The notes beneath the pieces were generated by a model, which did no database searches, was not told where the DNA came from, and saw only the letters and a program-made list of their open reading frames with translations. This document shows positions 52,873 to 61,647 of a DNA stretch of 64,000 nt, in pieces. Each line of letters opens with the position of its first letter. Within the stretch, counting starts at the first letter, position 1. The position numbers were made by a program, and so were the translations under genes. Source of the stretch: Formosa sp. Hel3_A1_48 (GTDB taxonomy: Bacteria; Bacteroidota; Bacteroidia; Flavobacteriales; Flavobacteriaceae); contig NZ_CP017259.1 of the NCBI RefSeq assembly GCF_001735715.1, forward strand, positions 1,175,501 to 1,239,500, in the 5' to 3' direction.

Positions 52873-53235
52873 ATGGGAATAATAAAGGTTGAAAATATAA
52901 GAGTTTATGCGCATCACGGGTGCTTGAAAGAAGAAACGGTTATTGGAAGCAACTACCGGGTGGATGTGGCGGTTAGCGCAAATCTTGATAAGTCTTCAAA
53001 AACCGATGATTTGAAAGACACTGTAGATTACGTCACTTTAAATTCAATTGTTGTGGATGAGATGGGTGTTCCCTGTAAACTTTTAGAAACAGTGGCTCAA
53101 CGGATTATTGCTCGTTTTCTTAATGAGTGTGCCGAAGTCGATTGGGCTTCTGTGTCCGTGTCAAAACTAAACCCCCCGATTGGTGGAGATGTTGAAAAGG
53201 TTACTGTAATGTTGGAGGAAAAAAGGTCTTATTAG
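52873..53235 (+). CDS. folB: Dihydroneopterin aldolase
   Basis: A 120-residue enzyme of folate synthesis that splits dihydroneopterin to hydroxymethyl-dihydropterin and glycolaldehyde. I chose the ATG at 52873 (MGIIKVENIRVYAHHGCLKEE), which places the family's usual start. A GTG at 52822 would add 17 residues upstream and lies before the promoter element. The active-site pattern YAHHGCLKEE and KLLETVAQRI with C-terminal KLNPPIGGDVEKV fit FolB. It is convergent with the lipid kinase gene by four bases. Confidence 0.92.
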   Translation: MGIIKVENIRVYAHHGCLKEETVIGSNYRVDVAVSANLDKSSKTDDLKDTVDYVTLNSIVVDEMGVPCKLLETVAQRIIARFLNECAEVDWASVSVSKLNPPIGGDVEKVTVMLEEKRSY

Positions 53236-54125
53236 CCTGGCACAATAACGCTTAACGCAGTTTTCTTAAGTGATATTCTTAACACATTAGAGTTAACAAC
53301 AATAGACTCACCGTCTAATTGAGTCAAAAATTCTTCATTTTTTTTGTTAGTAATTAAAATATCCTCTGCTTGAAGATATTGCGCCTTTTCAAATCTTCTT
53401 TTCTTAAAAAACACAATTTGATTGGCAAATAAAATCTTTTGAAAAAGCGAAAGGTGTTCAGTAAAAACAAGATCTAATTTACCGTCTTGTAGTGAGGCGT
53501 CTGGCGTAAAAGAAACATTGTATCCCATTTCATTTGAGTTAGAGATAAATAAAACAAGGGGGGTTATAGTTGTTTTGTAACCGTCAATTACTAAATCTAA
53601 GGTCATGTTTAAGGGTTCACTTAGAAGACCTTTCAAAACCGCACGAAAATAAGACATAAACTGTCGTTTTTTTGAGTCCGTATAGTGATTAATCACTCGG
53701 GCACCAACACCTATGCTCATGTTGCTAAAAAAATAATGTTGATTTACTGTTCCGACATCAATATTTATGGCTTTTTCATTTTTAATAACCTCTAAAGCCC
53801 TTATCAACTCGTTCGGTATGCCCAAGTGGGATGCTAAACCATTTCCTGATCCAAATTTTATAATCCCCAACTTTACCTTTGTGCTTATAAGTTGTGATGC
53901 AACTTGATTTATGGTTCCGTCCCCGCCACACGCAACAATTACATTGGCGCCCTCCTGTATTGACAACTTTGTTAGTTGACAAACGTCCCCAGGTTTTTGA
54001 GAAATTTTTAACCTAAAATCATAATTTTTAGTGTTTAAAACAGAACGAATAAATTTAATATTTAGGTTATTTTGACCACTACCTGAAACTGGATTTAAAA
54101 TAAAATGAACACTTCTTTTCGGCAT
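53232..54125 (-). CDS. Diacylglycerol/lipid kinase (YegS/DgkB-like)
   Basis: A 297-residue soluble kinase of the DAGK/LCB5 family. It starts with the nucleotide-binding VHFILNPVSGSGQNN and carries the G-G-D-G-T motif (67-71: ACGGDGTINQVASQL). The second sugar-binding motif is FGSGNGLASHLGIP. Members phosphorylate diacylglycerol or related lipids at the membrane face. The C-terminal beta domain is present, so it is full length. It stands alone and is convergent with folB. Confidence 0.92.
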   Translation of the reverse strand: MPKRSVHFILNPVSGSGQNNLNIKFIRSVLNTKNYDFRLKISQKPGDVCQLTKLSIQEGANVIVACGGDGTINQVASQLISTKVKLGIIKFGSGNGLASHLGIPNELIRALEVIKNEKAINIDVGTVNQHYFFSNMSIGVGARVINHYTDSKKRQFMSYFRAVLKGLLSEPLNMTLDLVIDGYKTTITPLVLFISNSNEMGYNVSFTPDASLQDGKLDLVFTEHLSLFQKILFANQIVFFKKRRFEKAQYLQAEDILITNKKNEEFLTQLDGESIVVNSNVLRISLKKTALSVIVPG

Positions 54126-54174
54126 CTTATGTTTGTTATATCGGGCTAGATTTAAGCATTAATATTTATTTCTC

Positions 54175-54204
54175 TTGTGTGTGCTGTTTTTTTGCGTAAA
54201 TTTG
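54175..54204 (+). promoter_or_regulatory. Strong Bacteroidota promoter for tRNA-Cys (TTG-N19-TAAATTTG)
   Basis: TTG at 54175-54177 is followed after exactly 19 bases by TAAATTTG (54197-54204), a full consensus match. The tRNA starts 12 bases after the -7 element. Confidence 0.7.
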
Positions 54205-54215
54205 CAGTCCTTTTT

Positions 54216-54286
54216 GGCGTCTTGGCCGAGTGGCTAGGCAGAGGTCTGCAAAACCTTTTACAGCGGTTCGAATCCGCTAGACGCCT
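54216..54286 (+). tRNA. tRNA-Cys (GCA)
   Basis: A 71-base tRNA. The acceptor stem GGCGTCT (54216-54222) pairs with AGACGCC (54279-54285). The anticodon loop CTGCAAA gives GCA, read as Cys. The T loop TTCGAAT with stem AGCGG/CCGCT is regular, and discriminator U73 (54286) is typical for tRNA-Cys. CCA is not encoded. It has its own promoter and terminator. Confidence 0.96.
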
Positions 54287-54295
54287 CAGAACTAT

Positions 54296-54322
54296 AAACC
54301 ACAACTTTGTTGTGGTTTTTTT
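54296..54322. terminator. Bidirectional Rho-independent terminator
   Basis: AAACCACAAC, loop TTT, GTTGTGGTTTTTTT is a perfect stem 10 bases after tRNA-Cys. On the other strand it lies directly after the LysE stop (54323), so it serves both. Confidence 0.85.
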
Positions 54323-54991
54323 CTATCTAATATCTTCAATTATTTGAGTGGGGTTTAGTTTGTCCTTAGGTAAAAACCCTTTTGTGATTAGAGTTATACC
54401 ACATATTAACAGCAAAACACCTAAGGCTTTCTTTATGTTTAAAATTATTAAAGGGGTTAAATAAGCTTTGAGGCGTTTAGCTAATAAAATTTTAACGACA
54501 TCTGTTAGAAAATATGAAATAATTAGAGTGCCAAAAAAAAGTAAAAACCTGCTCGGATTTGCATCTAGATTTGGTCCAACAACTATAATAATTCCTAACC
54601 AAAACACTAAAACACCAACGTTTATAAAATTAAGCAAAAAACCCTTTACAAACAATTGCAAATAATTACTTTTTAGTGGCGCATGATGGTTTGTGTCTAG
54701 TGTATCTCCCTTTGCTTTTTTGGAAAATACAATAACCCCATACAGGGAAAGAAGTGTTCCTCCAAAAATATACAGACCGGGTTGATTACTTAGATTTTCC
54801 AGAAGTTGATAACTACTAAAATAAGCTAAGAAAATAAAAATAATATCTGCTAAAACAACACCAAGATTGAAAGAAATAGCTGCCCTGAATCCCTTTACAA
54901 CACTCGTCTCTAAAAGAACAAAAAAAACTGGTCCTATCATAAAAGATAAGAAAAAACCTAAAGGTATGGCTGCTTGAATATCTTCTAACAC
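54323..54991 (-). CDS. LysE/RhtB-family exporter
   Basis: A 222-residue inner-membrane protein with about six helices. It has the family start (AAIPLGFFLSFMIGPVFFVLLETSVVKGFRAAISFNLG-type, residues about 6-44) with the conserved GPVFF. LysE/RhtB proteins export amino acids or other small metabolites; the substrate is not determinable. The start is GTG at 54991, since a stop precedes it in frame. It is the third gene of the rnr-GIN-LysE run, six bases after the GIN gene, and ends at a shared terminator. Confidence 0.88.
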   Translation of the reverse strand: MLEDIQAAIPLGFFLSFMIGPVFFVLLETSVVKGFRAAISFNLGVVLADIIFIFLAYFSSYQLLENLSNQPGLYIFGGTLLSLYGVIVFSKKAKGDTLDTNHHAPLKSNYLQLFVKGFLLNFINVGVLVFWLGIIIVVGPNLDANPSRFLLFFGTLIISYFLTDVVKILLAKRLKAYLTPLIILNIKKALGVLLLICGITLITKGFLPKDKLNPTQIIEDIR

Positions 54992-54997
54992 TATAAT

Positions 54998-55672
54998 CTA
55001 TTCTTTGAAAATGACTCGACCTCCGAAAAGTCTATTTTGCTTAAGTTGTTTTGGGGTTCCATATATAAAAACATCACCGCCAGAAAATATTTTAACATCC
55101 AAAACATCTGTCGTTTTTACTTCTGCTTCTCCTCCTGCTTTTATAAAAAGTGTGGTGTTTTGAGCCCTTGTTTTGCTTCCTTTGTAAATACCACCTGTTC
55201 TTATATTAAGTTGCTGTCGCTCAGAATTTCCTGTTGTATTAATAACACTTCCGGTTACGGCTTTAACATTTAATACTTTTGTTTCCACGACAGCTGTAAT
55301 TTTACTTCCTTCCTGTGCTTTTAAGGTTAGCTCATATTGTTTGATTGGTTCTTCTATGGTAACAACAGCACCCTCATTAGCATCTACTTCATCTATCGAG
55401 GTGTAATAAAGTTTGAGGTTTGTTTTTGCTCCGCTGAACATTTTATCTACTTTCATTTTGACTTTAAGAGTGTTGTTTTTTTGAACAATTCTAACAGCGT
55501 CGGCTTGCTCTCCAGATATAATGATTTTGTTTTGATCTGATTTAATTAAGCTTACATTAATAAGATCATAAACTTTTAGTTGTGAGAACTCTCCTAAGGT
55601 TTTGGTTATTGGAGTTTGGGAAAATAATTGTGTGCTTAGAAGTAGTATTATATAATATTTTTTGTTCTTCAT
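54998..55672 (-). CDS. Head-GIN-domain (DUF2807) envelope protein
   Basis: A 224-residue exported protein. After a signal (YYIILLLSTQLFSQTP) it shows the beta-helix pattern of the head-GIN/DUF2807 family: FSQLKVYDLINVSLIKSD, IISGEQADAV, TLKVKMKVDK and regular G-x-x-x-T/V repeats to the end. Such proteins are frequent in Bacteroidota envelopes, with unknown roles. It lies 10 bases after rnr and six before the LysE gene, so the three are probably one operon. Confidence 0.85.
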   Translation of the reverse strand: MKNKKYYIILLLSTQLFSQTPITKTLGEFSQLKVYDLINVSLIKSDQNKIIISGEQADAVRIVQKNNTLKVKMKVDKMFSGAKTNLKLYYTSIDEVDANEGAVVTIEEPIKQYELTLKAQEGSKITAVVETKVLNVKAVTGSVINTTGNSERQQLNIRTGGIYKGSKTRAQNTTLFIKAGGEAEVKTTDVLDVKIFSGGDVFIYGTPKQLKQNRLFGGRVIFKE

Positions 55673-55682
55673 TTTTTAAAAT

Positions 55683-57848
55683 TTAGGTTAATTTAAAATC
55701 TAAGTGTCTTTTTAATAAATCTGCTTTTTTTACTTGTACTTCAACCTGGTCACCAAGTTGGTATTTGTTTTTTGAGCGCTCTCCTATTAAAGCATAGTTG
55801 TCTTGATCAAAAGAATAATAATCTCCGCTGATGTCTTTGACACGAACCATTCCTTCACATTTATTTTCAATGATTTCTACATACATACCCCACTCTGTGA
55901 CACCGGAAATGATCCCAAGAAAAGGAGTGTTTTTTTTATTCATCATATATTTTATTTGCATGTATTTGATTGAATCTCGCTCTGCCTTTGTCGCTAAATT
56001 TTCCATAGAAGAAGAGTGTTTACACTTCTCTTCAAACTCAGTAGCGTTAACTGTTTTATTACCATCTAAATAGTGTTGTAACAAACGATGTGCCATAACG
56101 TCTGGGTATCGTCTTATTGGGGATGTAAAGTGGCTGTAATAATCGAAAGATAGACCGTAGTGTCCTATATTTTGAGTAGAATATTCTGCCTTACTCATAC
56201 ACCGTATTGCTAAGGTATCAACTAGATTTTGTTCTTTTTTTCCAACAACGTTAATTAATAATTTATTTAAAGAAGAGCTTATTTGATTTTGATCTTTAAT
56301 ATTTATTTGATGACCAAATTGAGAAACAACTCGTTGTAGACTTTCTAATTTTTGTTGATCTGGTACGTCGTGAACTCTGTAGATGAATGTTTTTTTAGGG
56401 GTTTGTTTTCCTATAAATTCTGCAACTTTTTTATTAGCTAATAACATAAATTCTTCTATTAACTTATTTGCATCCTTAGATGTTTTAAAATAAACACCTT
56501 TAGGCTCCTTGTTAGTTGATAGTGTAAATTTAACCTCTTTTTTATCAAAAGATATTGCACCATCATTCATTCTTTTAGCTCTTAATATTTTAGCGAGGTC
56601 ATCTAATTTTAAAATTGCTTCTTTTATAAGGTTCGTCGTTTTGTATTGTAGTTTAGTTAATGCTATTTCTTTTGGAATAAGAAGATCTTTCGTTTCTATA
56701 ATGTATTGTGCTTCTTCATAACTAAATCGAGCGTCACTATAAGTGACTGTTCTTCCAAACCATTGATTTTTAAGTTCTGCATTATTATCTAGTTCAAAAA
56801 CTGCAGAAAATGTATATTTCTCTTCATTTGGTCGTAACGAACAAGCATTATTAGATAATACTTCAGGGAGCATTGGAACAACTCTATCTACAAGATAAAC
56901 CGATGTAGCGCGTTCGTAGGCCTCATCGTCTAAAATAGTACCTTCTTGTAAATAGTGAGAAACATCAGCAATATGTATACCTATCTCATAATTTCCATTT
57001 TTAAGTATTTGAAATGAAAGGGCGTCATCAAAATCTTTTGCATCTTTAGGATCGATGGTAAAAGTTAATATTTGACGCATATCACGTCTCTTTTTTATTT
57101 CTTCCTTTGTAATAGATGTATCTAAATTATTAGCGAAGTCTTCAACTTTTTTATCAAATTTGTAAGGTAAACCATATGCTGCGAGAATGGCATGTATTTC
57201 TGTTTGGTGGTCTCCAGCATCGCCAAGAACTTCAACTACTTTTCCTGTTGGACACTCTGCTTTTGAAGGCCATTCAACTATTTTAACTAAAACCTTTTGA
57301 CCTTCTTTTGCATTTTTTATTTTCTTTAAAGGGACATAGATATCCACTGGCATTTTTTTATCATCTGGAACTACAAAAGCAAAATTTTTATTTAATTGAA
57401 TAACACCAACGTATTCAGATTTTGAACGTTTTAATATTTGGGTTACTTCACCTTCTAATCTCCCTTTTTTCTTTCTATTTAGTATATAAAATTCTATTTC
57501 ATCTCCTGAAAGTGCACCCATAGTTTTATTAGAGGATACAAAAATATCTTCTTCGAAATCATCAGATATAATATAACCTGATCCTCTAGCTGTAAGATCA
57601 AAAATACCTGTGAGGTATTTATTGTTTTTCTTTATTGTGTAAATTCCTCTTCTTTTTTCTTCTATTTGATTTGAAATCATAAGGTAATGGAGGCACTCAA
57701 TAACCTCAGCTCTCTTTCTTGGATTGTGTATCCCAAGCTTCATAGATATTTGTTTGTGGTTTAAAGAAGTTGAAGAATTGAGAATAGATAAAATTCGGGA
57801 AATATGCTTTTTGAAAGCAGTTGATTTAGTTTTAGATTTCTTTGGCAT
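55683..57848 (-). CDS. rnr: Ribonuclease R
   Basis: A 721-residue 3'-5' exoribonuclease of the RNB family. The N-terminal winged helix (about 10-75) and cold-shock-like domains precede the RNB domain, with the metal-binding DPKDAKDFDDAL (about 268-279) and the family motif HFTSPIRRYPDVMAHRLL (near 590). A C-terminal S1 RNA-binding domain starts near residue 640 (GIISGVTEWGMYVEIIENKCEGMV). The length matches RNase R rather than RNase II. It is the first gene of a three-gene run, with an AT-rich 420-base gap upstream. Confidence 0.95.
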   Translation of the reverse strand: MPKKSKTKSTAFKKHISRILSILNSSTSLNHKQISMKLGIHNPRKRAEVIECLHYLMISNQIEEKRRGIYTIKKNNKYLTGIFDLTARGSGYIISDDFEEDIFVSSNKTMGALSGDEIEFYILNRKKKGRLEGEVTQILKRSKSEYVGVIQLNKNFAFVVPDDKKMPVDIYVPLKKIKNAKEGQKVLVKIVEWPSKAECPTGKVVEVLGDAGDHQTEIHAILAAYGLPYKFDKKVEDFANNLDTSITKEEIKKRRDMRQILTFTIDPKDAKDFDDALSFQILKNGNYEIGIHIADVSHYLQEGTILDDEAYERATSVYLVDRVVPMLPEVLSNNACSLRPNEEKYTFSAVFELDNNAELKNQWFGRTVTYSDARFSYEEAQYIIETKDLLIPKEIALTKLQYKTTNLIKEAILKLDDLAKILRAKRMNDGAISFDKKEVKFTLSTNKEPKGVYFKTSKDANKLIEEFMLLANKKVAEFIGKQTPKKTFIYRVHDVPDQQKLESLQRVVSQFGHQINIKDQNQISSSLNKLLINVVGKKEQNLVDTLAIRCMSKAEYSTQNIGHYGLSFDYYSHFTSPIRRYPDVMAHRLLQHYLDGNKTVNATEFEEKCKHSSSMENLATKAERDSIKYMQIKYMMNKKNTPFLGIISGVTEWGMYVEIIENKCEGMVRVKDISGDYYSFDQDNYALIGERSKNKYQLGDQVEVQVKKADLLKRHLDFKLT

Positions 57849-58268
57849 CTAGTTTTTGGTTTAAACAAAACTACAACTTTAATTTCTTCATTTATTTAGC
57901 TTAAATTAACTTTATCCACATTATACAACATAAATATCTTTTTTTTTAAAAATTTAAAATATTAATGGTTATAATGATTGCTTGTTAATAGCTATAATAA
58001 CTTTTAATTATTTTTTAATTATACCTGTAAATAGTGTTATATCTTAATTTTTAAAATGTTTATAACGTCCTTTAAATTAAAGATAAACCATTAATTAAAA
58101 ATAACAACTAAACTTTTTTATTTACATATTTTTCTTACTATAAAATATTTCTTTACAATTAAATTATATTTTTTATAAACTATATTTATTTATTAACAGG
58201 ATATAAATAAAACAATTAACAGCTTGTTTTTTTTGTAAGTTTACACAACTTCAATTAATGAATTAATT
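57849..58268. other. AT-rich intergenic gap with a perfect DnaA box, candidate origin or regulatory region
   Basis: This 420-base stretch between divergent rnr and rpiB has no open frame of note and is far richer in A and T than the genes around it. It holds TTATCCACA (57912-57920), a perfect DnaA box. Near-matches with one mismatch are TGTTTATAA (58057-58065, reverse-type) and TTATTAACA (58190-58198). A TAAGTTTA (58236-58243) 25 bases before rpiB may be its -7 element. This combination resembles a replication origin but could be chance in AT-rich DNA. Confidence 0.25.
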
Positions 58269-58700
58269 ATGAAAATTGCAATAGGAAACGACCACGCTGG
58301 AACCGAATATAAGTTTCAAATATTAACATATTTAGAATCTAAAGGTATTGAAGTTATTAATTATGGAACTGATAACACCGATAGCGTAGACTATCCTGAT
58401 TTTGTTCACCCAGTAGCTAAAGATGTAGAAAATAAAAATGTAGAATTAGGTATTCTATTATGTGGGAGTGCAAACGGTGTAGCTATGACTGCTAATAAAT
58501 ATCAAAATATAAGAGCAGGTTTATGTTGGACTACTGAAATAGTGGAACTTGTTCGACAACATAATAATGCTAATATTCTTTGTATACCGGCACGCTATAC
58601 TAGTAAAGAAGAAACTTTATTAATGGTTGAAACTTTTCTCAACACACCATTTGAAGGAGGAAGACATCAAAAACGTGTTGATAAAATTCCAAGCTGTTAA
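58269..58700 (+). CDS. rpiB: Ribose-5-phosphate isomerase B
   Basis: A 143-residue enzyme of the pentose phosphate pathway that interconverts ribose 5-phosphate and ribulose 5-phosphate. The start IAIGNDHAGTEYK (Asp8, His9) and the catalytic Cys65 in LLCGSANGVAMTANK are family signatures; RHQKR near the end binds phosphate. The length is standard (about 145-150). A GNAT gene follows after 18 bases. Confidence 0.95.
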   Translation: MKIAIGNDHAGTEYKFQILTYLESKGIEVINYGTDNTDSVDYPDFVHPVAKDVENKNVELGILLCGSANGVAMTANKYQNIRAGLCWTTEIVELVRQHNNANILCIPARYTSKEETLLMVETFLNTPFEGGRHQKRVDKIPSC

Positions 58701-58718
58701 TAATCCAACAGTTCTTTT

Positions 58719-59162
58719 ATGTCCTCTATTTATATACAGAAATTTGAAGAGCTTTCAAAATCCGATCTATATGCTATTTTACGTCTACGATCCGAGGTTT
58801 TTATTGTAGAGCAAGATTGTGTATATCAAGATGTTGATAATAAAGATCAAATTTCGCTCCACGTTTTTTTAAAAAAAGGGAACGCTATCATTGGTTATAC
58901 AAGATTATTCCGCCCTGGAGATTATTTTGAAGAGGCAAGTATTGGGCGTGTTGTTGTTTCTAAAAAGTATAGAAATAAAGAATATGGAAAACAACTTATG
59001 AATGCCTCTGTTCAGGCAGTTTATAAATTTTTTAACCAAAGAAAAATAAAAATTTCAGCACAATGTTATTTAAAGAATTTCTATAATGATTTAGGTTTTT
59101 TAGAACAAGGAGAATCTTATTTAGAGGATGGTATTCCCCATATAACTATGATAAAAAATTAG
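58719..59162 (+). CDS. GNAT-family N-acetyltransferase (ElaA-like)
   Basis: A 147-residue acetyltransferase. It begins like ElaA (LYAILRLRSEVFIVEQDCVYQDVD, residues about 12-35). The acetyl-CoA loop is present in the GRVVVSKKYRNKEYGKQLM stretch (about 75-93), and the C-terminal part (AQCYLKNFYNDLGF) is normal. The substrate of ElaA-type enzymes is unknown to me. It lies 18 bases after rpiB and is convergent with the OmpA-domain gene by two bases. Confidence 0.9.
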   Translation: MSSIYIQKFEELSKSDLYAILRLRSEVFIVEQDCVYQDVDNKDQISLHVFLKKGNAIIGYTRLFRPGDYFEEASIGRVVVSKKYRNKEYGKQLMNASVQAVYKFFNQRKIKISAQCYLKNFYNDLGFLEQGESYLEDGIPHITMIKN

Positions 59163-59164
59163 TT

Positions 59165-59998
59165 TTATTTTTTGATATATGTGATTTCAATTTCTACTCT
59201 TCTATCAAATTTAGGATCACCTCCCAAAGGATATTTATGTTTTAAACCCATATATTTCATCCTTTTTTTAGCAATTCCATTTTTCATTAAATAATTAAAA
59301 ATATAACGCGCTCGTGCAAGCGATAAGTTTCTTTTTCCTGTGCCTCTATCTACAGCATCCCTTCCATTTGCTGTACAACACACATGCCCTTTAATTGTGA
59401 AGTAAACTTCTTTCTTTCTGTTTAAAATTCTTGCTATTTTTTCAAGATCAGGGATTGATTCTTTAAGGATATAACTATAGCCTGTACGAAATAATATATT
59501 ATTTAAAGTAATATTATCTCCAACTCTTAAGTCACTTTCTAATGTGATTGGTTTCTTTCTTTCATCAATATTATCTTTCTTAACCTCTATTTTAGTATTA
59601 CCATACTCAACATTTATTTCAACTTTTCTATTTAATCCACGGATCACATTTAAATCCTCTGTAGAAATTATTTTTAGTAAAATTTCTCCTTTACCGTCGA
59701 CATTACTTATCAGTTGTTCATTAATTTTGTTTTCAGAGAACAACTGCTTTATCTCATCTGCTCTGTTTTGTGATAGTACTAAATTATACTGATCAGAACC
59801 CCGATCATCACAGAACCCATAAATTGATATTTTTTTTATTTTTTTAAGAGCTAAACCTTGTATAAAAAAAAGTAACCTATTTTTTTCAGTTTCAGGGACT
59901 TCATACTTATCGGTTTCAAAATAAACCACATGCTGCTGATTTGATTGCGCTACCATAACTCCATTATAAAACAACACTAAAAACAGCAACTTTCGCAT
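59165..59998 (-). CDS. Exported protein made of two tandem OmpA-like domains
   Basis: A 277-residue protein with a signal peptide (LLFLVLFYNGVMVAQS). Residues about 22-130 form one OmpA-type domain (VVYFETDKYEVPETEKNRL, ISIYGFCDDRGSDQYNLVLSQNRADEI, GLNRKVEINV). Residues about 155-277 form a second (NITLNNILFRTGYSYILKES, TIKGHVCCTANGRDAVD, LSLARARYIFNYL, PKFDRRVEIEITY). Both keep the R-x-V-E-I end that binds peptidoglycan. A vicinal Cys pair in the second domain is unusual. The gene follows the S41 peptidase by 17 bases on the minus strand. Confidence 0.85.
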   Translation of the reverse strand: MRKLLFLVLFYNGVMVAQSNQQHVVYFETDKYEVPETEKNRLLFFIQGLALKKIKKISIYGFCDDRGSDQYNLVLSQNRADEIKQLFSENKINEQLISNVDGKGEILLKIISTEDLNVIRGLNRKVEINVEYGNTKIEVKKDNIDERKKPITLESDLRVGDNITLNNILFRTGYSYILKESIPDLEKIARILNRKKEVYFTIKGHVCCTANGRDAVDRGTGKRNLSLARARYIFNYLMKNGIAKKRMKYMGLKHKYPLGGDPKFDRRVEIEITYIKK

Positions 59999-60015
59999 AA
60001 CTCAATATATCTAAT

Positions 60016-61647
60016 TTATTTTAAAATGGAATAATATTCCTTAGGATCTTCAAGCAAAGACTTTGCTGATTGTATTCCTTTATTATTTACCAAAGAAAAT
60101 TGATATAACCCTTCTTTGTAAAATATATTTTTTACAATTTCCTCAGATAAATGGTTCATGATTTTTTCTTTTGATGCTTCTAAGGCTAATATTTTTTCTT
60201 TTCTTAAAGACGACTTTACTTCAATCAAAGAAGAATTTATATTTTTTAAACCTTCTTCTAAACTATAACTATATGCACGATTAAGATATTTTTCTGTTTT
60301 CGTTCCCAATGAGAAGTTATTTTGTAAACAAAATTCTTTAAAACTCTTAAAAACAGAATCTTCCAACACATAATTTTCCCATTTTTCCAAGCTACTTTTT
60401 CTACAATAATCTGTTGCAAAAAGAAAAAAGAGGTTTTCTTTTTTAAGGCCATTTATTAAGTCAAAATCAGCCTTAGGTTCTGTCTTTATATCTGGCATTA
60501 CACCCCCACCATCATAAACGATTCTTCCGTTTTTTGTTTCAAACGCCTTGTAATCACTTTCATTTCTTTTTTGCGCTTCTCCATTTTTTGTTCTTTGGCT
60601 GTAATTTAAAGCCTGGATACACCTTCCAGAGGGGGTGAAATAACGTGATATTGTTATTTTTAATTGTGCCCCATAAGGCAGGGGTTTTGGTTGTTGTACA
60701 AGGCCTTTACCAAAACTACGGCTTCCTACAATTACCGCTCTGTCTAAATCTTGCAATGCTCCAGCCACAATTTCACTCGCTGACGCACTGCGTTCATTTA
60801 TCAAAACGACCAGAGGAATATCTTCGCTAACAGGCTGTTTTTGTGTAATGAATTGGTTATTATATTGCTCTATGTTTGAACGTGTAGTCACCACCAGTTG
60901 ATTCTTAGCGACAAATAGGTTAACAATTTTTACAGCTTCTTGTAGTAAACCTCCAGGATTATTTCTTAAATCTAATATTAAACCTTCTGCTTCATCAATA
61001 AGTAAAAATTTAAGAGCAGATTCTACTTCTCTTGAAGCGCTTCTTGAAAATTTATCTAAAGCTATGTACCCCACATTATTTTCCAACATTTGATACAAAG
61101 GCACAGCTTTTTGTTTCTTTTCTTCCCTTATTAACTCAACTTGCTTTTCCTTATTATCTCTTTTGTAGGTAATTAAAACAGAAGATTTGTTTTTACCATT
61201 GAGCAATAACTTGGCTTGTTCGAAAGATTCTGAGAGCCGTAGGTTGTTGATTTTAATAATTTCATCTCCAGCCTTTAACCCCGCTTTATCGGCAGACAAC
61301 CCTTTAAACGGTTCTTCAATAAATAGTTTTTTTTCAATTACCCTCATTTTTGCACCTATACCAACATAGACACCTGAACGGTAGATTCTAGCATTTTGAA
61401 CGTCCTGCTCTGTGCTATAAATAGTATATGGGTCTAATTCAGTAAGCATGTGTTTTACCCCATTTTCCATGAGTTGTGCAGGATTTGTTTTATCTACATA
61501 ACCCATGTTTATTTCCTTAAAAATAGAATTGTAAATTTCTATTTGCTTTGCAATTTCAAAGAAGTCATAACGGAACCCAGTAAGTGTTACCCCGATAAAT
61601 AGACCTATCAAACCCAACCCAACTTTCTTTGTAATTAACTTTTTCAT
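60016..61647 (-). CDS. S41-family C-terminal processing peptidase
   Basis: A 543-residue protease with an N-terminal anchor (VGLGLIGLFIGVTLTGF). A PDZ domain (about 90-170: GVYVGIGAKM, GLSADKAGLKAGDEIIKIN) is followed by the catalytic core. The Ser-Lys dyad is Ser289 in NERSASASEIVAGAL and Lys314 in SRSFGKGLVQ, 25 residues apart as in CtpA. A C-terminal extension of about 150 residues follows. It should trim envelope proteins. The start ATG (61647) overlaps the rnpA stop by four bases (ATGA). Confidence 0.95.
   Translation of the reverse strand: MKKLITKKVGLGLIGLFIGVTLTGFRYDFFEIAKQIEIYNSIFKEINMGYVDKTNPAQLMENGVKHMLTELDPYTIYSTEQDVQNARIYRSGVYVGIGAKMRVIEKKLFIEEPFKGLSADKAGLKAGDEIIKINNLRLSESFEQAKLLLNGKNKSSVLITYKRDNKEKQVELIREEKKQKAVPLYQMLENNVGYIALDKFSRSASREVESALKFLLIDEAEGLILDLRNNPGGLLQEAVKIVNLFVAKNQLVVTTRSNIEQYNNQFITQKQPVSEDIPLVVLINERSASASEIVAGALQDLDRAVIVGSRSFGKGLVQQPKPLPYGAQLKITISRYFTPSGRCIQALNYSQRTKNGEAQKRNESDYKAFETKNGRIVYDGGGVMPDIKTEPKADFDLINGLKKENLFFLFATDYCRKSSLEKWENYVLEDSVFKSFKEFCLQNNFSLGTKTEKYLNRAYSYSLEEGLKNINSSLIEVKSSLRKEKILALEASKEKIMNHLSEEIVKNIFYKEGLYQFSLVNNKGIQSAKSLLEDPKEYYSILK

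Noticed and set aside
57849-58268. Chromosome dimer resolution (dif) site or phage attachment site in the AT-rich gap
   Set aside because: No 28-base dif-like dyad with a 6-base centre was seen, and no direct repeat flanks the region.
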